Part shown: positions 34,317 through 42,221 of the stretch, one piece after another | How positions within the stretch are numbered: position 1 is the stretch's first letter | Layout: every line of letters begins with the position of its first letter | From: an uncultured Desulfosporosinus sp. | Lineage (GTDB): Bacteria; Bacillota; Desulfitobacteriia; Desulfitobacteriales; Desulfitobacteriaceae | Direction of reading: 5' to 3' | Length of the DNA: 48,902 nt | Assembly: GCA_927405585.1 (NCBI GenBank) | Contig: CAKMJS010000044.1 | Location: 1-48,902, forward strand | Program-made: the position numbers and the translations under genes | Notes under the pieces: generated by a model | Database searches by the model: none | Told to the model about the DNA's origin: nothing | Seen by the model: only the letters and a program-made list of their open reading frames with translations

Positions 34317-34374
34317 AGAAGCAATTACGGTTGCCTCGTAGAAACCCTTGATCCTATTATCAAGGTTATATGAG
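34310..34374 (-). promoter_or_regulatory. Purine riboswitch aptamer upstream of xdhB-xdhC-xdhA
   Basis: Read on the minus strand: P1 CTCATA/TATGAG; P2 CCTTGAT/ATCAAGG closing a loop with AATAGG; the J2/3 core GTTTCTAC; P3 GAGGCAA/TTGCTTC closing loop CCGTAA. The GG in loop 2 and CC in loop 3 can form the kissing contact. The specificity base equivalent to position 74 is C (at 34316), the guanine/hypoxanthine-type letter, not the adenine-type U. The base equivalent to 73 is U instead of the usual A. It sits about 70 bp before the xdhB start. Confidence 0.88.
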
Positions 34375-34575
34375 TAACTAATCATTATTCAAATTTTCTA
34401 AAAATCAATCTGACATTGTATATATTCGCGATCTATTTGTATTCTCCTACCTGAAAACACAAAATATTTAATTTCCAATTTTTCCTAATCTATGAGTTCA
34501 CGTTCTATCCGTGATTCTCTAGGCTAACCTAGTCAGCTGAGCTGTGCTCTGTTGTAATCTACATTTCAATTATAT

Positions 34576-35427
34576 TTATTCTTTGGCACACAGAGAGTTA
34601 ACTATCCCACCTTCTAGAATACCGAGCAATACTGCGCCTCCAAGTGCCCTAGCTTTCTCAGTAATCGTCCAGCAGTATTCCTCTTGTCCGCGAGGATCAA
34701 TATCCCCAATTTTAACCTGCACGGCGACTGGAGTCTCTGATCGCAATAGTCCTCTTAGAACACCATTGCAGGACGCAAAGACTTCTTCAGGTCGAATCCC
34801 GTCATCTATCTCACCCAAACAATCCCCCACTGAAACATGTTCACCAATAGCCCGCTTGGCTCTAAAAATTCCCGTCTTGGAAGAATAAATAACACGTTCT
34901 CTTGAGATACCCGCTACTTCTCCCGGAACGCCTGTATTCGGCTGGGCCGCTCCGTCATAGATCAGGCGCGCTAGATGATGCCCACGATTTGTTTCCACGA
35001 CGACATCGACATCCACCCCTGCCGTGAAACCTGGCCCCAAACCAAAGGTCCGAAGAGCCATACTCCGCTTTGTCCCTAAGTTACGTTTGGCCATGATAGC
35101 ATCTACCAAGACTAACGGGTTCAGTACTGACAGACCCTCCAGCTCAGGATCGACTAAGACGGGTATTTCCCCCGCACGCCACGCTGCATCGCATTCTATC
35201 GGATTCTCAACACCTCTTGCCCTAATCCCTTCAACTTCCCATCGCCCTTCCGATATGGCTGTCCCAAAGCAGACAGGCCAACGAACCATCAGGGGCTCAG
35301 CCACTTCCGTCATCACCACTCGAAAACCTGCTTTTGCTAGCACCCAGCCCACTCCGGTGGCTTGTTCTCCAGCTCCGCGAACTAAAACCACCGGCCCCTT
35401 CATGACGAGTTTGTTTGTCATTCGCAC
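34576..35427 (-). CDS. yqeB: YqeB, selenium-dependent molybdenum hydroxylase maturation protein
   Basis: The 283-residue protein opens with VVLVRGAGEQATGVGWVLAKAGFRVVMTE, a nucleotide-binding-like fold, and contains LRTFGLGPGFTAGVDVDVVVETNRGHHLAR and RAKRAIGEHVSVGDCLGEI, which match the EF2563/YqeB family. Family members are found only with selenium-dependent molybdenum hydroxylases and are believed to help install the labile selenium of the cofactor. Start is GTG 35427 or ATG 35421 after GGGGGGAG. It follows mocA by 13 bp and is the last gene before the riboswitch. Confidence 0.9.
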   Translation of the reverse strand: MRMTNKLVMKGPVVLVRGAGEQATGVGWVLAKAGFRVVMTEVAEPLMVRWPVCFGTAISEGRWEVEGIRARGVENPIECDAAWRAGEIPVLVDPELEGLSVLNPLVLVDAIMAKRNLGTKRSMALRTFGLGPGFTAGVDVDVVVETNRGHHLARLIYDGAAQPNTGVPGEVAGISRERVIYSSKTGIFRAKRAIGEHVSVGDCLGEIDDGIRPEEVFASCNGVLRGLLRSETPVAVQVKIGDIDPRGQEEYCWTITEKARALGGAVLLGILEGGIVNSLCAKE

Positions 35428-35440
35428 GATTCTCCCCCCA

Positions 35441-36094
35441 TCACACTGGTGCCTTACCTATTTGACCCAGTAACGCCTTGTATTCCTCCGGAGTGTCCAC
35501 ATCTAGAAAAAACATATCCTCCACCGGATACTTACACCATCGTTCTGGATACCGGTATAAAACTTCTCTACCACCCTGTTCCCCTTGTAGTGCCAAAAGT
35601 TCTGGAAGGTATCGCTTATGAAAAAAAACTGGTGATCCGGCTTTATCCCCAGACATCGGTACCAGAAAGTCTGGAGAAACCTGTTGCACGTGATCTAGAC
35701 AGTCGGCAAGTCCTTGAGCCGTAATTCCAACCTGATCCCCGGGCAGAAATCCGATCGACTGAACCTTACTGCTCAAATCTTGTAAACCATAACGAATCGT
35801 CTCCGCTAGCGGTTTGGAACTGGGAACTTGAAACCAAACCCCACCATACCTATTAAACATCTTGATACGATCTTCCTTGAGATAGGCTTCGATAGGATGT
35901 CTGGCCACAACGTAAATTTCTGCGAGCAATAAGCTTAAGTCTTTACTTGATGAATGACGCCCTTGAAGTGTGATAGCCTCCAGGACAATCTGAAGAACAT
36001 TACCGAGCACTGTCGTATCCTTCCAGGGTAGCACGAGCTTATCTTGTCCCATCCGGGTCGCTTTACCAGCAGCCATTACCACAAATCGAACCAC
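35441..36094 (-). CDS. mocA: MocA-like molybdenum cofactor nucleotidyltransferase
   Basis: The 217-residue protein has the MobA/MocA nucleotidyltransferase start VVMAAGKATRMGQDKLVLPW, an intermediate FLPGDQVGITAQGL (in the place of the GDqP motif), KAGSPVFFHKRYL and the terminal FFLDVDTPEEYKALL. Relatives convert Mo-molybdopterin to the cytosine dinucleotide form used by xanthine dehydrogenases; YgfJ in E. coli is the equivalent. The GTG at 36094 has AAGGAGGGG at 8-base spacing and overlaps yqeC by 19 bp. A frame reaching 36187 is rejected as it overlaps yqeC widely. Confidence 0.85.
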   Translation of the reverse strand: MVRFVVMAAGKATRMGQDKLVLPWKDTTVLGNVLQIVLEAITLQGRHSSSKDLSLLLAEIYVVARHPIEAYLKEDRIKMFNRYGGVWFQVPSSKPLAETIRYGLQDLSSKVQSIGFLPGDQVGITAQGLADCLDHVQQVSPDFLVPMSGDKAGSPVFFHKRYLPELLALQGEQGGREVLYRYPERWCKYPVEDMFFLDVDTPEEYKALLGQIGKAPV

Positions 36095-36951
36095 TGTAGT
36101 TTCCCCTCCTTGGCATCCCCCGCTGCTATTCGCAAATGGTTTGGCCGATAGTCCAAGCTTTTGACCTCCTGTTGAATTTCGGTCCACCTCTGCTTTAACT
36201 CAAGCAAAGGCTCGAAGCGCTCCAGCAAATCCTCGTTCTTTGCCTCTTCTCCATGACAATTCAGGAGAATAACCCAGGACATTTGATCATATCGGGGAGA
36301 AAAAACAGGAGATCTCAAGAAATAGTGCCATGCACTCTCAGCATCCCAAACCCGACCAAGCAGTTCCAGACAACTAGTCGATCTATGTACTTGTTCGACC
36401 TGTAAGACACTCCCCCACAAACCACCATCTAGCACTAATACGACACAATCCGATTTTAGAGGAATTTGTGGCTCATGAGGTTCCCAGCATTTTAACTTAA
36501 GCCTCTTAGCCCCATCCCCTTCTATCACCCAATACAATCCGGCATGCAAGTCAGGCACCACTCTCTGACTCATGGGTAGGGGCAACTCATGAATTGCCCC
36601 TACCTCCGGAATGGCCCCCCCACTTGCGATAGCATCATCCACCGTTTGAACTGAAGGGCCCAGCCATTTCCCGCTTTCAGCTTCAATATTAGTATACCAA
36701 AAGCAAGCATCTTGTTCACTCAGCGGTGGAGTGCGACTTTTCCAACTCATCATTGATTGCTCGGGAAAGACTTTCGTCGTGGTTGTTGCGATCACCCGAT
36801 GCCCAGCGGCGTCAATTTCTCGAGTAAGCGATCGAAGACAGGTTGTCTTCCCTCCTGCTCCGATGAACGTGACAACTCTCACATATTCTGTCAAGTTCCA
36901 CAAACTACCACTTGCCCAACTGTTTGGTAACCCGGTCTCTGAACTTGCCAA
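36076..36951 (-). CDS. yqeC: YqeC, selenium cofactor biosynthesis protein, with repeat inserted in frame
   Basis: The 291-residue protein has the P-loop VVTFIGAGGKTTCLRSL near residue 32, then VIATTTTKVF, and VIEGDGAKRLKLKCWEPHEPQIP, the characteristic YqeC core. It is a presumed NTP-dependent factor in making the selenium-containing molybdenum cofactor. The TTG at 36951 has TAGGAG at 7-8 base spacing; a TTG at 36978 lies within repeat DNA and is rejected. Residues about 116-126 (EVGAIHELPLP) are encoded by a 30-bp palindromic repeat at 36575-36604 that also occurs three times just upstream of the gene, so the repeat has inserted into the coding region without breaking the frame. Confidence 0.88.
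   Translation of the reverse strand: MASSETGLPNSWASGSLWNLTEYVRVVTFIGAGGKTTCLRSLTREIDAAGHRVIATTTTKVFPEQSMMSWKSRTPPLSEQDACFWYTNIEAESGKWLGPSVQTVDDAIASGGAIPEVGAIHELPLPMSQRVVPDLHAGLYWVIEGDGAKRLKLKCWEPHEPQIPLKSDCVVLVLDGGLWGSVLQVEQVHRSTSCLELLGRVWDAESAWHYFLRSPVFSPRYDQMSWVILLNCHGEEAKNEDLLERFEPLLELKQRWTEIQQEVKSLDYRPNHLRIAAGDAKEGKLQWFDLW
36575..36604. repeat. Palindromic repeat inside yqeC
   Basis: GGTAGGGGCAA and TTGCCCCTACC are the outer arms of a 30-bp near-perfect palindrome (centre CTCATGAA). It belongs to the same family as the copies at 36969-37082 and is read through by the yqeC frame. Confidence 0.85.
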
Positions 36952-36968
36952 TGTTTTTCTCCTACCGT

Positions 36969-37082
36969 GGGAGGGCAATTCGTGAATTGCCCCTACCTCT
37001 TAATTTTTCTCCCGTACGAACAATTCACGAATTGCCCTACCTCTTATTATTCTCCCGTAGGGGCAATTCACGAATTGCCCAC
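36969..37082. repeat. Three tandem palindromic repeats upstream of yqeC
   Basis: Three copies of a GGGCAATTCACGAATTGCCC palindrome, spaced about 42 bp, with conserved spacers of the type CTACCTCTTATTATTCTCCCG. The middle copy has a damaged left arm (GAACAATTC). The array ends just before the TAGGAG ribosome binding site of yqeC and separates it from the stop of the selenium-dependent dehydrogenase gene. Confidence 0.85.
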
Positions 37083-37157
37083 CTCCAAGAATCCCATCTC
37101 AAGGACAATGACCCATAGGAATGCACTCCATCTACTTCTACTTCTACCCTCTTACTT

Positions 37158-39710
37158 TTACTTCTTATAGGGGGTTTCACGTAGGGGGAGAGAACACCTA
37201 TGCTTGCCGTCAAACTTGTAGTAAGCTGAGGCCACCGCAGGTGCTGTGGGAATCGAAGCAATCTCGCCTACTCCTTTAGCTCCGTAGGCTAATGCTGAGT
37301 TATTCTTTTCAATAATGATGCTCTCGATCTCGGGCACTTCCGTCGAACGGAAAAGACCCAGCGTTCCAAACTTGGCGGTTGGCACACCTTTCTCAAGTGG
37401 GAAATCCTCACGCAAGGCATACCCTAATCCCATGGTAACCCCGCCCTCGATTTGCCCTTCAATTGCCTTCGGGTTGATCGCTCTACCCACGTCATGAGCT
37501 GCCACAACCTTTTCAACTTTTCCCTGTTCATTGAGTAAGACCACATGAGTAGCATAACCGTAAGCTACGTGACTGATTGGGTTAAGCTTATCCGAATTCA
37601 TGGGATCGGTTTTTCCGCTGTACTCACCGGAAAATTCGTTCCCTTCCAAGGTCTCCAAAGCGGAATTATGCAAGGCATGTTGCAATTTTAGTGAGGCCTG
37701 ACGGACTGCCTCACCGGTAAACATTGTCTGGCGAGAAGCGGTTGTCGTGCCAGAATTAGGCGTCATCGAGGTATCCGGAGCCTCTACTTCGATTAGGTTA
37801 ATCGGCAACCCAGTGGCCTCATGAACAATCTGAGTGGCAATGGTGGCAAAGCCTTGCCCAATACAAGCAGCACTGGTGAGTACCACGACTTTTCCTTTGA
37901 GAACTTTAAGTATCACCCGACCAGTATCAGGAAGACCGACCCCAATTCCGGTGTTTTTCATACAACAGGCAATCCCTGCAGCATGTGGATGGGATTCATA
38001 TACATCACGAACCGCGAGCAGAGTTTCCTTAATCGCCGTCCCCTCATCAACAATCTGACCTGTAGAATTAATCATTCCCGGTTCCAGCGCATTGAGGTAC
38101 CGAATCTCCCAGGGTGAAATCCCTACCTTTTCCGCTAAGAGATCCAAGTTAGTTTCCGCAGCAAAAGCAGACTGCGGTACACCAAAGCCCCGAAACGCTC
38201 CAGCCGGAGGATTATTCGTATAGACACAGAGCCCGGTAATATCGACATTCGAAACCTGATAAGGGCCACTCGCATGGGTGCAAGCCCTCTGCAAAACTGC
38301 CGTGCCAAGAGAGGCATAGGCTCCCGTATCAGCTACGATATTAGCCACCATAGCCGTCAATTTCCCCTTCTCATCGCACCCGGTCGTGATATCTAATTCC
38401 ATGGCATGCCGCTTCGGGTGAACTAAGAGACTTTCCTTACGAGATAATGTGAGTTTCACTGGTTTTTGGGTCTTAATGGCAAGCAATGCCGCATGGTGTT
38501 GGACGCTTAAATCCTCTTTACCACCAAACCCGCCACCAACTAACTTACTGATCACACGCACTTTTTCCGCGGGTAGCCCGAGCATTGCCATGATCCCATG
38601 TTGATCATCATAAACGCTTTGATCCGCGACATAGACCGTGATTCCGCCGTCTGCCTGAGGTATCGCTAAGGCACTTTCCGGTTCCATGAAGGCATGTTCC
38701 GTTGGAGGCGTCGAATAATGATGGGTGACGACATGAGCCGACTTAGAAAGGGCTTCCTGGGCATTCCCTCGATTAATTTTCGTCGTGCTTAATAAATTAC
38801 CCTTGGGATGAATTTTATAAGCTTGCTCAGCAAGCGCTTGGGTCGGGCTAAGTATCGGTTCTAACTCTTCATAGTCAACTTTAATCAAGTCTAAAGCTTC
38901 GCGCGCCTGCCGCTTAGTTTGGGCTGCCACTAAAACAAGGGCATCCCCGATATAACGTGTCTCTTGCCCTACAGAAACTAGCGTTGGCCAATCATGAAAA
39001 ATATGACCGTGATTATGCTCCCCAGGAATGTCCTCCGCTGTCAAGACGGTTTCTACGCCAGGATAGACCTGTGCCGCCGAGATATCGATAGCTTTCACAA
39101 GCGCTCGAGGATATTGCGTCCTCAACACCGCAGCGTGGAGCATCTGATCCACGTGCATATCATCGACATAATGTCCCGTCCCCAGGACTTTCTCACGAGC
39201 ATCCACACGATGGATACTTGTCCCAATCCCAGCCCCCGATTGAGCGTTCGCTTGAAGTTCTCCACGTAACACTTGAGCCGCTAACATAATTCCCTTTTCG
39301 ATCTTCACATAGCCCGTACACCGACAAATATTGCCGCGAATGCTCTGTTTAACCTCTTGGGGAGTGGGGTTCGGCGACTTATCGAGCAAGGCTTTGGCAC
39401 TAATCACCATACCAGGTATACAGAAACCACATTGAACGGCTCCAGCTTGGGCAAATGCCCATACATAAGCTTCTCGCTCGCGTTCCGATAACCCTTCTAC
39501 GGTCACAAGCTTTTTCCCCGCGGCCTTGGCGACGGTCAATAAACAAGCCCTCATCGCCTTGCCGTCCATGAGTACCATGCACGCGCCACAAGACCCTTCA
39601 CCACACCCATTTTTCAGGGACGTAATCTGAGCCTCGTCACGCAAAAAATCTAATAGTTTCATATTCTCTTGTACAGTGTAGACTGTATCGTTGATGTCAA
39701 TGTTAAACAT
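37158..39710 (-). CDS. Selenium-dependent xanthine dehydrogenase (fused Fe-S and molybdenum subunits)
   Basis: An 850-residue fusion. Residues 1-160 form the iron-sulfur part (CGEGSCGACMVLMDGKAMRAC, CGFCIPGM, CRCTGY). The rest is the molybdenum part, with VGGGFGGKEDLSVQ, AGAFRGFGVPQSAF, CIGQGFATIATQIV and AYGAKGVGEIASIPTAPA, the last holding the catalytic Glu. There is no FAD domain. The architecture matches the selenium-dependent xanthine dehydrogenase family, in which a labile selenium replaces the cofactor sulfur, rather than selenocysteine. YqeB, YqeC and MocA genes follow directly, as expected. The ATG at 39710 overlaps the hydA stop by 8 bp; a TTG at 39719 is the alternative. Confidence 0.92.
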   Translation of the reverse strand: MFNIDINDTVYTVQENMKLLDFLRDEAQITSLKNGCGEGSCGACMVLMDGKAMRACLLTVAKAAGKKLVTVEGLSEREREAYVWAFAQAGAVQCGFCIPGMVISAKALLDKSPNPTPQEVKQSIRGNICRCTGYVKIEKGIMLAAQVLRGELQANAQSGAGIGTSIHRVDAREKVLGTGHYVDDMHVDQMLHAAVLRTQYPRALVKAIDISAAQVYPGVETVLTAEDIPGEHNHGHIFHDWPTLVSVGQETRYIGDALVLVAAQTKRQAREALDLIKVDYEELEPILSPTQALAEQAYKIHPKGNLLSTTKINRGNAQEALSKSAHVVTHHYSTPPTEHAFMEPESALAIPQADGGITVYVADQSVYDDQHGIMAMLGLPAEKVRVISKLVGGGFGGKEDLSVQHHAALLAIKTQKPVKLTLSRKESLLVHPKRHAMELDITTGCDEKGKLTAMVANIVADTGAYASLGTAVLQRACTHASGPYQVSNVDITGLCVYTNNPPAGAFRGFGVPQSAFAAETNLDLLAEKVGISPWEIRYLNALEPGMINSTGQIVDEGTAIKETLLAVRDVYESHPHAAGIACCMKNTGIGVGLPDTGRVILKVLKGKVVVLTSAACIGQGFATIATQIVHEATGLPINLIEVEAPDTSMTPNSGTTTASRQTMFTGEAVRQASLKLQHALHNSALETLEGNEFSGEYSGKTDPMNSDKLNPISHVAYGYATHVVLLNEQGKVEKVVAAHDVGRAINPKAIEGQIEGGVTMGLGYALREDFPLEKGVPTAKFGTLGLFRSTEVPEIESIIIEKNNSALAYGAKGVGEIASIPTAPAVASAYYKFDGKHRCSLPLRETPYKK

Positions 39711-41106
39711 TTCCCCCAACCTTTCTCTTAAGAAATGGCTTCCGAGATAAATATATCCCTGTGGGTCTTGTCCCTTGAAGCTGACTGTCCTTCACCACGT
39801 GTTGACCACGGAGAAAGACGTGTTTGGCTTGGCCCTTCTGTGTGAAACCTTCGTACGGAGTATAATCAACCTGCTGATGCAGCGCTTCCACCGTTATAGT
39901 CGAGGAAGTCCGGGGATCCCAGACCACGAGGTCCGCATCACTTCCAGGAGCGATCGTTCCTTTGCGAGGGAACAATCCGAATAATTTTGCCGCATTCGTC
40001 GAAGTCAGGGCCACGAATTCGTTCAGCGTTAATTTGCCGGTCATCACTCCATAGGTGTAAAGCAATCCCATTCGCGTTTCCACCCCAGGAGCCCCACTTG
40101 GAATTTTACTAAAATCGCTTAATCCTAGTTCCTTTTGCCCTTTATAATTGAAGGAGCAATGGTCCGTGGCGACAACTTCTAAGTTCCCTGTGTGTAAACC
40201 CGACCACAACTCCTCTTGGTGATGAGCCGGTCGCAAGGGCGGTGAGATGACATACTTAGCGCCTTGAAAACCTTCTGAACGATAATAGCTTTCATCGAGC
40301 AAGAGATATTGCGGACAGGTTTCGGCATAAACCTCTAATCCCTTTAATTTAGCTTCTACCACGGCTTTGAGTGCTCCACTACAGGTAAGATGAACTATAT
40401 AGAGAGGGGCCTCGGCAAGCTGGGCCAGCGTTATAACGCGGTTGGTTGCCTCTGCTTCCACTTCAGGTGGCCTAGTCAGCGGGTGAAAATATGGAGCAGT
40501 CTGCCCTTGAGCCCGCGCTTCCTTCACCAAGTAATCGACGACATCCCCGTTTTCACAATGTACACAAACCAGTGCTCCGCACTCTCCTGCCTGACGCAAA
40601 GCCTGCAATAATGCGCCATCATCTACTTGCAGGATATTTTTATAAGCCATATACAGTTTAAAGGAAGATACGCCTGCCTGGTCCACTAACTCGGTCATTT
40701 CCTGGGCAATTTGGGCGTTCCAATCAGTGATTGCCATGTGAAAACCAAAGTCTACATAACATTTGCCGTCGGCTTTGGTGTGCCAATTTTCTAAGCCCGT
40801 TTTCAGAGTTTCCCCTTTAAACTGAGTGGCATAATCCAGGATGGTTGTTGTTCCACCCAGCACCGCTGCCTTCGAGCCCGATAAGAAATCATCCGAGGTA
40901 GAAAACGTTCCCATCGGGAGATCAAAGTGGGTATGCGGATCAATCCCTCCAGGGAATAGCAAGCAGCCGTCCACATTTATCACCTGATCCTCAGGTTGCT
41001 TAATCTCATGACCCATGGCCACAATTTTCTCGCCTTCAATGCGGACGTCTGCTTGATACGTATCTGCAGCCGTAACAACAGTTGCACCGTTTAACACTAT
41101 ACCCAT
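39703..41106 (-). CDS. hydA: Dihydropyrimidinase / D-hydantoinase
   Basis: A 467-residue cyclic amidohydrolase. Zinc ligands are in FPGGIDPHTHFDLPMG, the carboxylated lysine is in SSFKLYMAYKN, and further ligands are in VCVHCENGDVVDYL, YIVHLTCSGAL and VVATDHCSFN. Length and motif order equal dihydropyrimidinase. In the purine cluster of gut bacteria and E. coli this position is held by HyuA, thought to open a cyclic ureide intermediate. It overlaps the following xanthine dehydrogenase gene by 8 bp. GGGG lies 9 bases before the ATG. Confidence 0.93.
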   Translation of the reverse strand: MGIVLNGATVVTAADTYQADVRIEGEKIVAMGHEIKQPEDQVINVDGCLLFPGGIDPHTHFDLPMGTFSTSDDFLSGSKAAVLGGTTTILDYATQFKGETLKTGLENWHTKADGKCYVDFGFHMAITDWNAQIAQEMTELVDQAGVSSFKLYMAYKNILQVDDGALLQALRQAGECGALVCVHCENGDVVDYLVKEARAQGQTAPYFHPLTRPPEVEAEATNRVITLAQLAEAPLYIVHLTCSGALKAVVEAKLKGLEVYAETCPQYLLLDESYYRSEGFQGAKYVISPPLRPAHHQEELWSGLHTGNLEVVATDHCSFNYKGQKELGLSDFSKIPSGAPGVETRMGLLYTYGVMTGKLTLNEFVALTSTNAAKLFGLFPRKGTIAPGSDADLVVWDPRTSSTITVEALHQQVDYTPYEGFTQKGQAKHVFLRGQHVVKDSQLQGTRPTGIYLSRKPFLKRKVGGNV

Positions 41107-41166
41107 GATAAAATTCCCCCATCCAGTCTCTGGCCTCTGGCTTCTGACCTCTGATTTCTGAAAATG

Positions 41167-41202
41167 GCGCAGAGTGCTTCCCGTCTGGGAACGTCTCTGC
41201 GC
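41167..41202. terminator. Hairpin between arcC and hydA
   Basis: GCGCAGAG and CTCTGCGC form the outer stem and TTCCC/GGGAA an inner stem. It lies 42 bp after the arcC stop on the minus strand. There is no clear T run, so partial termination or mRNA processing between the ureide and carbamate genes is more likely than full termination. Confidence 0.45.
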
Positions 41203-41244
41203 TCATTCTTTTTCACTTCAGAATTAGTTTTAACATTAGTTTAC

Positions 41245-42180
41245 TTATCTCTTAATTACTGTACCAGTCTTGCCGTTAATTCCGTCCTTTGCTTTTTCAA
41301 GCAGCGTAATGAGAGCTGTTCGATTGTCTCCTGAAGCTGCAAATTCAACTGCTGCCTGAACCTTAGGCAACATAGATCCAGGTGCAAAATGCCCTTGGTT
41401 CATGTATTCATTTGCTTCGTCTGTTGTAATGCTCTCAAGCCATTTTTCGCCAGGTTTTCCGAAATTAATTGCCACTTTTTCTACGGCAGTCAAGATGATC
41501 AGGTAATCAGCATCAACTTCCTGCGCCAAGACACTGCAGGCAAAATCCTTGTCAATGACAGCGCTTACGCCTTTTAAATGGTGTCCTTGTCTGATAACAG
41601 GTATACCTCCACCTCCGCAGGTAATGACGATCTCACCGGAATTCAATAAATTTTTGATTGTTTTAATCTCAATGATTTCTTTAGGAAGCGGGGAGGCTAC
41701 AACCCTACGGTAGCCTCTTCCCGAGTCTTCGATTACTTGAAAGCCTTTTTCCTTCGCAAACTTAAGCTCTTCTTCGTTCATGAAATGGCCAATCGGTTTT
41801 GTAGGATTTAGAAACTTAGGATCATCCTCATCCACCCGAACCTGAGTGATTACTGTGGTAATAGACTTTTCTATGCCACGGTCCAACAGTTCTTCCCTCA
41901 AAGCATTCTGCAAATCATATCCTATATAGGCCTGGCTCATTGCGACACAGACTGACAGGGGAGTGAAGGTTGGATGCATTGGATTTGAACGCCCATATAC
42001 ATCCATAGCCTCATGAATCATTCCAACCTGTGGCCCGTTCCCGTGGGAAATCACTACGTCGTATCCTTCTTCGATCAAATCAGCAATAGCTTTGGAAGTA
42101 TTTTTGACTGCGATCATCTGCTCAGGCAGATTGTTACCAAGTGCATTTCCGCCTAAGGCAATAACAACTCTTTTTTTCAT
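41245..42180 (-). CDS. arcC: Carbamate kinase
   Basis: A 311-residue protein that fits carbamate kinase throughout: VVIALGGNALGN, VVISHGNGPQVGMIHEAM, ITCGGGGIPVIRQG, VIDKDFACSVLAQEV and GSMLPKVQAAVEFA. The reaction carbamoyl phosphate + ADP to ATP + carbamate (then ammonia and CO2) is the energy-conserving end of the pathway. It follows ygeW by 41 bp, the same pairing as ygeW with yqeA in E. coli. There is no arginine deiminase gene in the window, so the carbamoyl phosphate must come from YgeW. Confidence 0.95.
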   Translation of the reverse strand: MKKRVVIALGGNALGNNLPEQMIAVKNTSKAIADLIEEGYDVVISHGNGPQVGMIHEAMDVYGRSNPMHPTFTPLSVCVAMSQAYIGYDLQNALREELLDRGIEKSITTVITQVRVDEDDPKFLNPTKPIGHFMNEEELKFAKEKGFQVIEDSGRGYRRVVASPLPKEIIEIKTIKNLLNSGEIVITCGGGGIPVIRQGHHLKGVSAVIDKDFACSVLAQEVDADYLIILTAVEKVAINFGKPGEKWLESITTDEANEYMNQGHFAPGSMLPKVQAAVEFAASGDNRTALITLLEKAKDGINGKTGTVIKR

Positions 42181-42221
42181 GATGTTAGTTCAGTCCTTTT
42201 TATTAGTCTTAGGCAAACGTC

